A model generated the notes under the pieces. It was not told the origin of the DNA. It made no database searches and saw only the letters and a list, made by a program, of their open reading frames with translations. Source: an uncultured Lachnospiraceae bacterium (GTDB taxonomy: Bacteria > Bacillota > Clostridia > Lachnospirales > Lachnospiraceae). From it: a DNA stretch of 64,000 nt. Of the stretch, positions 51,204-60,449 are shown piece after piece. Position 1 is the first letter of the stretch. Each line of letters opens with the position of its first letter. The stretch spans positions 1 through 64,000 of the forward strand of contig CANDAG010000004.1 in the NCBI GenBank assembly GCA_947382625.1, in the 5' to 3' direction. The translations under genes and the position numbers were made by a program.

Positions 51204-52725
51204 AATCGTAATAGCCGATGATGAAGATATCGTCAGGGAGGGACTCAAACATATCATTGACTGGAGAGAACTGGGATTCTATATCTGCGGAGAAGCAGCC
51301 GATGGAGACGAGGCATTGGCGCAAATCAACCGTTATCAGCCGGGAGTAGTTTTGCTGGATGTGAGGATGCCGTCCATGAACGGCACAGAGCTGATTCAGG
51401 CGGCGAGAGAAGAGGGCTTTGAGGGAGATTTCATCTTCCTCAGCGGATATTCCGATTTTACTTATGCACAGACTGCGCTTCAATACGGTGCTTCCTATTA
51501 CCTCACAAAGCCGATTAACGAGGAAGAGCTGGAAAAAGCGGTACTGGCGGTACGGGAAAAGATCCTGCACACTCATGAAAAAGAAAGCAATTATAATCAA
51601 TATATAGAGAAAGCAAGATTGGCGGTAATACGGGATCTTTTACTGGGAAATAAAATGCAGGAAAGGATGAATTATTCCGAATTGGGGCTGTATGCTTCCG
51701 TTTATCAGGTGGTTATTTATTGCAGTTATATGCCGTTTTACCCGGCCTACGATTTTGCCGGACTTCTGCGGACTGCGAACAGGGATCATATTGCCTTTGA
51801 AGAAGTGTCTCTTGGTTCCCGGAAAGTGATCCTGCTGAAAGGAAGCTACGCGCTGGATAAGTTCCGGAACTGTATTATGCACTATGAAAGGGGAACCCAG
51901 AAAGGGTCTCCTTTGGATTCGGTGTTTGTGGTTTACGGCAGAACGGTTTCGTCCATTCAGGATATCTGTCTCTCCTATCAGGATTGCAGGCGGCTTATGG
52001 AACGCAGGTTTTATTGCAGGCCCAACCAGCATGTGCTGGCGCCTGAGGAAATCTCTGAGCTGACAGGGGAGCAGGGAATGGATGGCAAGGCAATGGAGGC
52101 GTACAGAGACAGGCTTCTGGACAGTATTTGGGCGAAAAAGCGCAGTCTTCTTTTCCAGACTCTGGAGGAGATGGAGCAGGCTCTGGCCTCTAACAATGAG
52201 AACGAGGAAAAAGCAAAGCATTTCCTGATTGACATTTTTCTGCAGGTGAAACAGGCGGTTGCGGACCGATATCCGCACATTTCTATTCCCTTTGCACCCA
52301 ATGCTTCCATCATGGCACTGATTGAGAAGAAAAGCTATCTGTTTGAGATTATTCAGTATTTTGCGGAACAGACGGACATGATTCTGCGCGCGGTGGGAGA
52401 ATCGTCTAATGATGTGATTTTTAATGATATAGTGGATTACATTGACCATAATTACGATCATTCCCTAAGGCTGGAAGAGCTGGCCTCTCTTTTTGGATAT
52501 AATGCTTCTTATCTGGGAAAGCTTTTTACGAAGAAAATGGGGAAGAACTTTAACGCCTATCTGGACGAGGTGAGAATAAGACATGCGGTCCGGCTTTTAG
52601 AGTCTACAGATTTGAAAATATATGAGATTTCCGCCAGAGTGGGTTATGGCAATGTGAATTATTTTTATCAGAAGTTTCACAATATCATGGGAGATAGCCC
52701 TTCCGGATACAAGAGAAAAAGCTGA
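51184..52725 (+). CDS. AraC-type response regulator (YesN-like)
   Basis: A 513-residue regulator: receiver domain with Asp59 (VVLLDVRMP), a middle domain of about 280 residues, and two C-terminal AraC helix-turn-helices (LRLEELASLFGYNASYLGKL and YEISARVGYGNVNYFYQKF). ATG 51184 is preferred because GAGGAGA lies upstream; it overlaps the kinase by 20 bases. The likely target is the convergent importer operon or the GH-A hydrolase. Confidence 0.88.
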   Translation: MEQEMIKIVIADDEDIVREGLKHIIDWRELGFYICGEAADGDEALAQINRYQPGVVLLDVRMPSMNGTELIQAAREEGFEGDFIFLSGYSDFTYAQTALQYGASYYLTKPINEEELEKAVLAVREKILHTHEKESNYNQYIEKARLAVIRDLLLGNKMQERMNYSELGLYASVYQVVIYCSYMPFYPAYDFAGLLRTANRDHIAFEEVSLGSRKVILLKGSYALDKFRNCIMHYERGTQKGSPLDSVFVVYGRTVSSIQDICLSYQDCRRLMERRFYCRPNQHVLAPEEISELTGEQGMDGKAMEAYRDRLLDSIWAKKRSLLFQTLEEMEQALASNNENEEKAKHFLIDIFLQVKQAVADRYPHISIPFAPNASIMALIEKKSYLFEIIQYFAEQTDMILRAVGESSNDVIFNDIVDYIDHNYDHSLRLEELASLFGYNASYLGKLFTKKMGKNFNAYLDEVRIRHAVRLLESTDLKIYEISARVGYGNVNYFYQKFHNIMGDSPSGYKRKS

Positions 52726-52730
52726 TACTT

Positions 52731-52761
52731 AAAAAGGGACGGCGTTATGCCCTCCCTTTTT
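52731..52761. terminator. Terminator after response regulator gene
   Basis: AAAAAGGGACGGC pairs with GCCCTCCCTTTTT (one mismatch), with a T-run on the plus strand. Confidence 0.8.
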
Positions 52762-52806
52762 ATCAGTAAGCTGTCTCGAGAAGCGTGGCAGCGTTTGATC
52801 AGCTTT
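52758..52806. repeat. Isolated copy of the 36-bp repeat
   Basis: ATCAGTAAGCTGTCTCGAGAAGCGTGGCAGCGTTTGATCAGC (given in parts): AAGCTGTCTCG, AAGCGTGGCAGCG and TTTGAT at 52794 match the arrays near 16.3 and 17.2 kb, with the same 36-bp frame. Confidence 0.8.
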
Positions 52807-52815
52807 GGCAGACGA

Positions 52816-54669
52816 TCAGGTATGCTTTGCCTTATACTGTCTTACTGCTTCGAAGCGGTTTTCGGTATTTTGCTTATCGAAAGCATACACATCTTCATAG
52901 CCCAGACCCATGGCAGTATCCTGCATTTCTTTCAGCAGACTTTCAAATTCCGCATCGTCCTTTGCAAATACCATCTGCCAGGAATACTGTACGATAATCT
53001 GTTTGCACTGTTCCTTTACTGCGCTTAAATCCAGAGAGTAATCTTCATTTACAAAATATACGGCCGGAAATACATTGATCAATCCCTTTTCTTCAAAGTA
53101 CTTTATGGGTACCAGAGCGCCTTCGTTATGTTCGGACCAGTCCTTGGAGAGCGGCGTCTCGGTTTGCCTTGCATAGTCATCCCAGCGGGTAAAGTTGTAA
53201 TCGATTCCCGTTTCAGGATCCGCATCCGTAATGCCTACGGCTGGATAATTCAGGGCGGACAGGCCGTCTTTCCAGGTTCCGGTGCCCCATTCCTCTGGAA
53301 CGGTGGTGTCCAGCTTCTTCTCCACCAGTACCTGGCGTCCGAAGTCGGTAAATATGGGCTTCCCATCCTGATTTTCCCAGGTCAGTCCTTCGGGACCGCC
53401 GGCGCCTCCTGTCTGGGAAGTGGACATCATGATGCCCTCTGTAGAGTAAAGCCAGTCGATGAAGTCTACCATTCTCTGGGGATCCTTTGCCTTGCTGCCT
53501 ACCATCACCGCATAAGAAGCGTCTCCCAGGGGAGAGTTGCCAAAGCAGAGATACTCGCCGTCTTTCAGGATTGCCGAAGCGAATCCTTTTCCCTCGTTTA
53601 CATGCTCTGTGGTATTGTAGTAGCCAGTACCCAGCCAGGGCCACAGGGAGTAAATGATGGAGCCATCGGTATACTTGGCGGATACGGTGTCAAAATTCTG
53701 GGTGGTGGATTCTGGATCCACCAGTCCCATCTGATTTGCCTGATATAAGAAACGTAGCCCTCTGATATAAGAAGAATCCTTGTCTATGGCGCTCTGAATC
53801 TCTTCCGTAATGGAATTGTACAGTGCGAAACCGTTTGTATAGTAGCCGTACAGGGCTGTCAGAGCCACGGCGTTCTGCATCATATCGCCGTCCCAGTCTT
53901 TAAACAGAGATAACCCGTAGACCTTTTTGCCAGAATCACTTTCTCCGGCGGCTTCCTGCATTTGCTGTAGAATAGGAAGCAAATCTTCTAATGTGCCGAT
54001 TTCAGGATACCCAATCTGTCCATATAAGTCCCAGCGAACACTGGGGGCATTGGTGGGTTCTGTGGCTTCACAGGGATCAAAGGGAGATTTGGCAGAAATC
54101 TGGCTGGGAACGACCCAAAGTCCCTCTTTTTCGGCCAGTTGGCTGGCATTTTCAATCTGGGGCCTGTATCTTTGCAGATTAGGGCATCCGTCCATATAAT
54201 CCGTCATGTCCAGAATCAATTCTGTGGCAACCAAATCTTTTAAGCGATTGTCGCCAGTTCCGGCAAAAATCAGGTCGCCCAGATTTCCGTTGGCACATCG
54301 GGTCTGATAAAGAGAATCTCCGCCACCTGCCACATTGGGCGCGATGATATTCAGTTCCATATTAAATTTGTCTTTGACGACCTTTGCAAACCATCCGGGC
54401 TGGATTCCCTGAAAATTAGACTGGCTGCCAAATACGTCTACCGTGAGGAACTCCGGATATTTGCTACTTCCCTCGGAATCGCTTTCTGTAGCGGAGGCGC
54501 TTCCCTCTTCGAGGGAGGCGTTTTCCGCGACGGAATTGCCATCATCAGTGGCTTCGCTACCGTTTTCCTGACTGCCCGTGTTGTCGCCACAGCCCATTAG
54601 GGCCGCTGCCAGCATAGCCGTGCTCATGACGGCACATACTGTTTGTTTCCACATTTTTCTGCGTTTCAT
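52816..54669 (-). CDS. Carbohydrate ABC transporter substrate-binding lipoprotein (second locus)
   Basis: A 617-residue lipoprotein with signal and lipobox ALMGC (Cys27), a Glu/Ser/Asp-rich linker, then a type-2 solute-binding fold. It starts at ATG 54669 after AGGAGGAAAAA. It is the last gene of a three-gene importer operon and is convergent with the response regulator. Ligand unknown; the nearby hydrolase suggests a plant or algal-type oligosaccharide. Confidence 0.85.
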   Translation of the reverse strand: MKRRKMWKQTVCAVMSTAMLAAALMGCGDNTGSQENGSEATDDGNSVAENASLEEGSASATESDSEGSSKYPEFLTVDVFGSQSNFQGIQPGWFAKVVKDKFNMELNIIAPNVAGGGDSLYQTRCANGNLGDLIFAGTGDNRLKDLVATELILDMTDYMDGCPNLQRYRPQIENASQLAEKEGLWVVPSQISAKSPFDPCEATEPTNAPSVRWDLYGQIGYPEIGTLEDLLPILQQMQEAAGESDSGKKVYGLSLFKDWDGDMMQNAVALTALYGYYTNGFALYNSITEEIQSAIDKDSSYIRGLRFLYQANQMGLVDPESTTQNFDTVSAKYTDGSIIYSLWPWLGTGYYNTTEHVNEGKGFASAILKDGEYLCFGNSPLGDASYAVMVGSKAKDPQRMVDFIDWLYSTEGIMMSTSQTGGAGGPEGLTWENQDGKPIFTDFGRQVLVEKKLDTTVPEEWGTGTWKDGLSALNYPAVGITDADPETGIDYNFTRWDDYARQTETPLSKDWSEHNEGALVPIKYFEEKGLINVFPAVYFVNEDYSLDLSAVKEQCKQIIVQYSWQMVFAKDDAEFESLLKEMQDTAMGLGYEDVYAFDKQNTENRFEAVRQYKAKHT

Positions 54670-54702
54670 TTTTTCCTCCTTTTTGCGGATATAGTTATAT
54701 AG

Positions 54703-55605
54703 TTACCCCTTTACCGCGCCAATCATGATACCCTTTACAAAATATTTCTGAAACATGGGATATACAAATAAAATCGGCAGAACGACAATAACTGAAATTG
54801 TCATTCGTATGGATGTGGGGGTCTGAGCGGTTACAATATTGGCAATGGTGGTCATGGTTCCCGCTGACTTGATGAGAGCGGCCAAAGAGCTTGCCTGGTT
54901 AAAATAAGTGTACAGAATATACTGTAATGTGTACAGCTTTTGATCTGTTACATATAGGAGCGTATCTTGGAAAGAATTCCATTGTCCCACTGCAGCCCAA
55001 ATGGATATGGTGGCCAGAATCGGCTTGCAGAGCGGCAGTATTACCTTGAAGAAGCAGGTCAGCACGTCTGCTCCGTCCACCTTTGCGGCATCCTCCAAGG
55101 AAGAAGGCAGGGATTCTACATAAGTTTTTACCATGATGATATTGAAAGGCTGTACGATTGCCGGAATAATATACACCAAAAAACGGTTGGTCAGTCCTAG
55201 ATTTTTCATGGTCATAAACATAGGGATTAATCCCGCGTTGAAATACATGGTGACCACCATGAGCCGGTACCAAAGCTTTCTGTGCCAGAGCCTTTGCTGG
55301 GTGAACATAAAGCCCAGAAAGGCGGATGCCATTACGGTACAGACGGTTCCGATAGCGGTTCTGGACACAGAGACAAGGGCAGCGTCCGCGAGGCCTGTAA
55401 GCTTCAGGGCATCGACATAGTTCTGGAAATGAATATGTCTGGGAAGAAAATTAATGTCTCCGTTGGCACTTAAGGCGTTGGAGCTGATGGAGTTGATAAT
55501 CAGGTAGTAAAAGGGATAGGCGCAGAGTATGGTAAAAATGGCGAATACCCCATAATTGATCATGTGAAAGAGGATTTCCCGTGGTTGTTTTTTTGGTTTG
55601 TTCAT
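54703..55605 (-). CDS. Carbohydrate ABC transporter permease (LplC-type, second locus)
   Basis: A 300-residue permease with six helices, EAA loop SSLEDAAKVDGADVLTCFFK and the typical C-terminus KGIMIGAVKG. It lies between the partner permease and the binding protein. Confidence 0.87.
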   Translation of the reverse strand: MNKPKKQPREILFHMINYGVFAIFTILCAYPFYYLIINSISSNALSANGDINFLPRHIHFQNYVDALKLTGLADAALVSVSRTAIGTVCTVMASAFLGFMFTQQRLWHRKLWYRLMVVTMYFNAGLIPMFMTMKNLGLTNRFLVYIIPAIVQPFNIIMVKTYVESLPSSLEDAAKVDGADVLTCFFKVILPLCKPILATISIWAAVGQWNSFQDTLLYVTDQKLYTLQYILYTYFNQASSLAALIKSAGTMTTIANIVTAQTPTSIRMTISVIVVLPILFVYPMFQKYFVKGIMIGAVKG

Positions 55606-55618
55606 ATGGATGCCTCCT

Positions 55619-56539
55619 TTATATAATGCTTTCGCCTCTTGTTTTTTTAGAGGTTTGGTTCACTAGCATGAGCAGCGTGACGCTTACCAGACTTTTCATA
55701 ATGCCTACCGCGGTGGCTAAAGACATGCTTTTTCCGGTGATGCCGAGATTATACACATATAGATCCAAGACCTGGATGCTTTGCTTGTTGAAAGAGTTCT
55801 GGAATACATAGTACTGATCCATGCCGTTAGACAGAATGTTAGATACAGCGAACATCAGCATCACCAGGTAAGTCGGCATCAGGGAAGGAATGGTGATATC
55901 CTTTATTATCCGAAATCGTCCCGCGCCGTCAACTCTGGCAGCCTCGAACATTTCCTGGTCGATGCCGGAAATGGCAGCCAGATAGATGATAGAGCCCCAG
56001 CCCAGCCCCTTCCAGGTGCCCCATAGAAGCATGGAGAGCCATACATGGCGGCTGCTGTCCAGTATTTTCAGCGGTTCTGTGATGAGCCCCAGTTGTTGCA
56101 GTACGGAATTGAGCATGCCTGTAGTAGAGAAAAGGCTGAAAGCAACGGCATAAACCAACGTCCAGCTGATAAAATTTGGCAGAGTGGTCAGCGTCTGCAC
56201 GATATTTTTAAAACGGATGCATTTTATCTCGTTTAAAAATATTGCAAAGAGAACTGGTAGAAAGGAAGTGGCCAGTCCCAGAAAACTCATGGCGAAAGTA
56301 TTCTTAAGCACGTTCAGCATCTGCTGGACCTGTGTGGGATTGCGCCAGAGAGTCCTGAACCATTTGAATCCAACGAATTCGCAATGGGACAGAGGCAGTG
56401 GCGACCTGTAGTCATAAAAGGCGTAGATCCATCCGTATAAGGGATAATAGGAAAATAAAAAAACAAGGATCAAAAACGGAAGTATCATCAGGAACATTTT
56501 GAAGCCCTCCGTATTTTTCTTTTTTCCTGTGCGTTGCAT
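55619..56539 (-). CDS. Carbohydrate ABC transporter permease (LplB-type, second locus)
   Basis: A 306-residue permease with six helices and EAA loop MFEAARVDGAGRFRIIKDI. ATG 56539 follows AAGGAGGTAAAATCA. First gene of the operon; no ATPase is encoded. Confidence 0.87.
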   Translation of the reverse strand: MQRTGKKKNTEGFKMFLMILPFLILVFLFSYYPLYGWIYAFYDYRSPLPLSHCEFVGFKWFRTLWRNPTQVQQMLNVLKNTFAMSFLGLATSFLPVLFAIFLNEIKCIRFKNIVQTLTTLPNFISWTLVYAVAFSLFSTTGMLNSVLQQLGLITEPLKILDSSRHVWLSMLLWGTWKGLGWGSIIYLAAISGIDQEMFEAARVDGAGRFRIIKDITIPSLMPTYLVMLMFAVSNILSNGMDQYYVFQNSFNKQSIQVLDLYVYNLGITGKSMSLATAVGIMKSLVSVTLLMLVNQTSKKTRGESII

Positions 56540-56758
56540 TGATTTTACCTCCTTCTTTTTTCGATGCCTTTATTCTAGCGGAATCGGCGTTTTATTTTGA
56601 TATCGAAAATTATACTTTGTTTCATATTATTTTTAGGGATTAGGGAAGAAAAGTAGAATTATCATAGGAATGATGTCTGATTTTTAGATAGATTGGCGGA
56701 GAGGGAGCAGGGTATCATTCATAAGATAAGATGAGGAAATAGAAAGGAGAAAAGCAAC

Positions 56759-58825
56759 ATGGAAGAGAAAATCAGTTTCAGGAACATATTTTTGAAAAAT
56801 GCGGCCGAAGTGCGGCGTGAGGATCATCTGCTGGAAATAGAGGTTTCGCAAAACGGTGGAGGTCTTGTGATCCCCTGTGCACAGTTTGCGGACGGGCAGA
56901 CGCTTGCGGTGGAAATCGAGACTCTGGGAGTGGATTTTGCGCCTTTTTATGTATTCTTTTACAGAAAAGGGGACGGAAGAGGGACAGGGAAGATGCAGCC
57001 AACGGTTCCGGGAGAAGAGCAGACTGCTCTGGAGCCGGCTTTCAGGGCGCGGACCGGTGTGAAGCCGGGACTGAAATCAACATGGACCTTTGAATTCCGG
57101 CTGTTGAGACGTACCGGCGCACCTTTCAGGACTCCGGGGCGGCAGAAGCTGGATTTAACAGGACAGCCTTGCAGAATCGAAGAGATGGATGAGATGTACC
57201 TGCAATTCACACCCAACAGAATGCCTGTCCATGTGCGCTTTTCCGATATGCGGCTTTGCGAGGAAGAACCCGGGTATTTTATTGAACCCAGACCTCTTCT
57301 GGATGAGATGGGGCAGTATATTTCCAAAAGATGGAAGGGAAAGCAGCATTCCGTAGAAGAAATGACAGAAAATATGAAAAAGGAATATGAGCGAAGTGTA
57401 AACGGGGAAGAGGGCTTTGGGGCAAAGGACTGGAATCGATGGGGTGGCTGGAAGCAGAAGAAATTATGTCAGGGAACGGGATTTTTTCAGACCTATTTTG
57501 ACGGGAAGCGATGGTGGCTTGCAGATCCGGAGGGATTTGCTTTCTTCTCCATAGGACCTGACTGTGTGGGAACGGATCGGGAGACCCGAGCCGACAAATG
57601 GGAACATTTGTTGACCTTTCTCCCTGGTGAGGGGGAAGAATACGGAGAAGCTGTCCGCAGGGAGAACTGGGGAGAAGGACAGGAGGCTTTGTTCATTGAC
57701 TATCCGAAGATGAATCTGATGCGGGCATTCGGAGAAAAATGGGAGGAGAAATGGAGTCGAATGACCGCGGCCAGAATGCGGGCATGGGGCTTTAACACCA
57801 TAGCAAATTGGTCGGACGAGGCATTCTGCCACAAAGCGGGGCTGCCTTATGTACTGTCCTTAAACGGCCAGTATCCCTTTCCCTCCACAGAAGAAACCAT
57901 TTATCAGGATTTTCCGGATGTCTTTAGTGAGGAGTATCGGGAAAATGCCCGGTTGTTTGCCCAAGGGCTGCTCCCTTATCGTCAGGACTCTCTGCTGATT
58001 GGGTATTTTATGTGCAATGAGCCGGGATGGGGGTTTGAGCAGGGATTGAATCTGGGGCTGGAGCTTTTGAGGAGCCGGAAAAAGCTGGCCAGCCGAAACA
58101 GGCTCAGGGAATTTCTGCGCAGTCGTTATCAAGAGGATATTCAGAGGCTGAATCTGTGTTGGAACAGCTGCTTTTCATCCTTTGACGTTTTTTTGACTCC
58201 GTGGGAGGGAGAGGTAAGCTTTTCAGAGACCGGATGGAAAGACTTAAGGGATTTTACCGCAGTTTTGATTCGGGAATATGTCTCCGTTCCTGCTGAAGAA
58301 TGCCGTCGAGTGGACAGCCGACATCTGAATCTGGGGATGCGCTGGGCATTTATTCATGATCCGCTGCTGCTGTCCGGCTGGGAAACCTTTGATGTATTCA
58401 GCATAAATTGCTATAAAACGGATCCCAGACCCTCCCTGCAGGCCATGATGGAAGCGGGGGTAAACAAGCCCTTTTTGATTGGAGAGTTTCATCATGGGGC
58501 ACTGGATGCGGCCCATGCGGCTACCGGGATCAGGGGAGTGGCTTCTCAGGAAGAACGGGGAAAGGCGTACCGGTATTATGTGGAAAATGCCGCCTCCTGC
58601 CCAAATCTGGTAGGTTGCCATTATTTTACCTATAACGATCAGTCCGCCTTGGGCAGAATGGATGGAGAATGCTATAATATCGGTTTCGTGGATGCCTGTC
58701 AGATGCCGTATCCTGCCCTGGTAAAGGCTGCCCGGGATACTGCCCGGACGATTTATCGGGTGGCGGAGGGTCTGATTGCCCCGGTATCAGAGGCACCAAG
58801 GGAGATACCGGAAATATATTTGTAA
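56759..58825 (+). CDS. Clan GH-A glycoside hydrolase, distantly agarase/GH50-like
   Basis: A 688-residue protein with an N-terminal beta-rich part (1-200) and a TIM-barrel catalytic region. Candidate acid/base Glu421 lies in FMCNEPGW and candidate nucleophile Glu576 in LIGEFHHG, both at clan GH-A positions. The segment DGKRWWLADPEGFAFFSIG is typical of GH50-like agarases and related uncharacterised families. No signal peptide, so it acts on imported oligosaccharides. Family assignment is tentative. It is divergent from the importer operon and starts at ATG 56759 after AAAGGAG. Confidence 0.7.
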   Translation: MEEKISFRNIFLKNAAEVRREDHLLEIEVSQNGGGLVIPCAQFADGQTLAVEIETLGVDFAPFYVFFYRKGDGRGTGKMQPTVPGEEQTALEPAFRARTGVKPGLKSTWTFEFRLLRRTGAPFRTPGRQKLDLTGQPCRIEEMDEMYLQFTPNRMPVHVRFSDMRLCEEEPGYFIEPRPLLDEMGQYISKRWKGKQHSVEEMTENMKKEYERSVNGEEGFGAKDWNRWGGWKQKKLCQGTGFFQTYFDGKRWWLADPEGFAFFSIGPDCVGTDRETRADKWEHLLTFLPGEGEEYGEAVRRENWGEGQEALFIDYPKMNLMRAFGEKWEEKWSRMTAARMRAWGFNTIANWSDEAFCHKAGLPYVLSLNGQYPFPSTEETIYQDFPDVFSEEYRENARLFAQGLLPYRQDSLLIGYFMCNEPGWGFEQGLNLGLELLRSRKKLASRNRLREFLRSRYQEDIQRLNLCWNSCFSSFDVFLTPWEGEVSFSETGWKDLRDFTAVLIREYVSVPAEECRRVDSRHLNLGMRWAFIHDPLLLSGWETFDVFSINCYKTDPRPSLQAMMEAGVNKPFLIGEFHHGALDAAHAATGIRGVASQEERGKAYRYYVENAASCPNLVGCHYFTYNDQSALGRMDGECYNIGFVDACQMPYPALVKAARDTARTIYRVAEGLIAPVSEAPREIPEIYL

Positions 58826-58860
58826 AACATTTCCGGTCAAAACAGGGAAACCGTAATTCA

Positions 58861-58882
58861 GGGGAGAGCCATCACCCTCCCC
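58861..58882. terminator. Possible hairpin after GH-A hydrolase
   Basis: GGGGAG pairs with CTCCCC around a 10-base loop; weak T content follows. It sits between convergent genes. Confidence 0.45.
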
Positions 58883-58943
58883 TTACTGCTTTCAGCAGAC
58901 CATGCAGTTCAAATATAGATTGGATAAAAGCTATTCCGCAATC

Positions 58944-59663
58944 TTATTTTCCGGGCAGCAGTATTTCGGTTGCAAACACGCCTTCTTCCGACTGTCTGTC
59001 CAGAAAACCGCCGTATTTATCAACGATACGGTCCACTCTTTGAAGCCCGAAGCCATGGAGGCCTGTTCCCTGTTTGGTACTTTTGAACAGAGCCCCCTGC
59101 CTTAGGGCTTTCCCTTCCATTCCGTTCATAATGGAAATATAAAACTGATCCTGCAGGGTATCGATATAGATTTTGATAAAACGGTTCTCCCCGGCGGTTA
59201 CCTTGCGGCAGGCCTCCACGGCGTTATCCAGCAGATTCCCTAAGAGGACACAGAGCTCCGTATCCGTAAGGCATATTTGGGAAGGGACCCGGGCGCTCAC
59301 TTCCGTCCGGATCTGATATTCCTTCATAAGAGCCAGCTTGCTGTTTAAGATGGCGTCGGCCATGAGATTCCCTGTTTTGACCACCTGATCGATCTCATAG
59401 AGGCTTTCATCCAATTGCCGGAGATAGACTGTCAATTCTTTGTATTTTTGCAGTTCCAGGTAAGAGGTGGCGGCCTGGATATGGTTGTGATAATCATGCC
59501 GCCATGCCCGCATGGTACGGTACATATTCTCCACTTCCTCGTAATGGCGTATGACCAGATCGCTTTGAAAGCGTTCAGTTCTCTGGTCGATAAGACGGGG
59601 AAGCAGCAAAAACGCCGCAACCAGTCCCAGGATCAGCAATGTGGCAAGAAAAAGTATCAGCAT
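58944..59663 (-). CDS. GHKL-domain sensor kinase with minimal sensor
   Basis: A 239-residue protein with a single N-terminal hydrophobic helix (about 2-22), a His-containing helix with RAWRHDYHNHIQA and a GHKL ATPase domain (LLGNLLDNAVEAC; LHGFGLQRVDRI). Family members such as AgrC have several membrane helices in the sensor; here only one remains. It starts two bases after the LytTR stop with AAAGGAGCACTGAAA upstream, so it is coupled with that gene. Last gene of the operon. Confidence 0.82.
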   Translation of the reverse strand: MLILFLATLLILGLVAAFLLLPRLIDQRTERFQSDLVIRHYEEVENMYRTMRAWRHDYHNHIQAATSYLELQKYKELTVYLRQLDESLYEIDQVVKTGNLMADAILNSKLALMKEYQIRTEVSARVPSQICLTDTELCVLLGNLLDNAVEACRKVTAGENRFIKIYIDTLQDQFYISIMNGMEGKALRQGALFKSTKQGTGLHGFGLQRVDRIVDKYGGFLDRQSEEGVFATEILLPGK

Positions 59664-59665
59664 TT

Positions 59666-60388
59666 TCAGTGCTCCTTTCGGAAATAACGGATAAACGCCT
59701 GGTTTAAGGAAGGATAAAGCCTGCGGCTTACGGGAACCCTTTGCCCGTTTTTAAGGACGGCAGACTCCTGTTCCACAGCGGTGATTCCGGCCATATTCAC
59801 GAGATAGGAGCGGTGGGTGCGGAATACGGCTACGCCCAGAGCCTTCAGCTGTTCCTCCATATCCGTAATGCCCATTTTTACCAGGAAACTGTCTTCCGAC
59901 AGATACAGCCTGCAGGTATGTCCAAAGGATTCCAGATAAAGAATCTCTTCCAAAACAATGTTTCTTTGCCCCTGAGGCGTTTCCAGTGTCCAGAACCGGG
60001 GCTTTTTCTCTCTGCGCGCCGCAAATTTATCAAAAGAATCCCAGAGCTTTTGCTTTTGCACGGGCTTTAGCAGATACCGGAAAGCCTCCACCTCATACCC
60101 CTCGGCCAGATATTCGTCATAACCCGTAACAAAAAAGATCCCCACATCCGTTTCTGTCTCCCGGAGCCTTCTTGCCACCTGCATTCCATCCTGCCCCTGC
60201 ATCTGGATATCCAAAAGCACCAGATCAAACCTGCCTTCTCCAAAGGCCTTAAGCAAGGCGTCCCCTTCCGAAAAAGAAGAGACAGAAATCTTACGATTCC
60301 TCTGTACTGCCCACTGCCGTACATATCGCTCCAGAAGCTCCCGCTCAATATCCACATCATCACAGACTGCAATCGTCAAAGCATCCAT
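59666..60388 (-). CDS. LytTR-family response regulator
   Basis: A 240-residue regulator with receiver domain (acidic pair Asp10/Asp11, phospho-acceptor Asp60 in LVLLDIQMQG) and a C-terminal LytTR DNA-binding domain (HRSYLVNM). ATG 60388 follows AAGAGGTACAGTCG; ATG 60418 is in frame with no good site. It follows the exporter genes in the same operon. Confidence 0.85.
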   Translation of the reverse strand: MDALTIAVCDDVDIERELLERYVRQWAVQRNRKISVSSFSEGDALLKAFGEGRFDLVLLDIQMQGQDGMQVARRLRETETDVGIFFVTGYDEYLAEGYEVEAFRYLLKPVQKQKLWDSFDKFAARREKKPRFWTLETPQGQRNIVLEEILYLESFGHTCRLYLSEDSFLVKMGITDMEEQLKALGVAVFRTHRSYLVNMAGITAVEQESAVLKNGQRVPVSRRLYPSLNQAFIRYFRKEH

Positions 60389-60449
60389 CGACTGTACCTC
60401 TTCTTGCTTTTCTATCATCTTAGCGCATATTTTTTTTCATTTCAATCCT

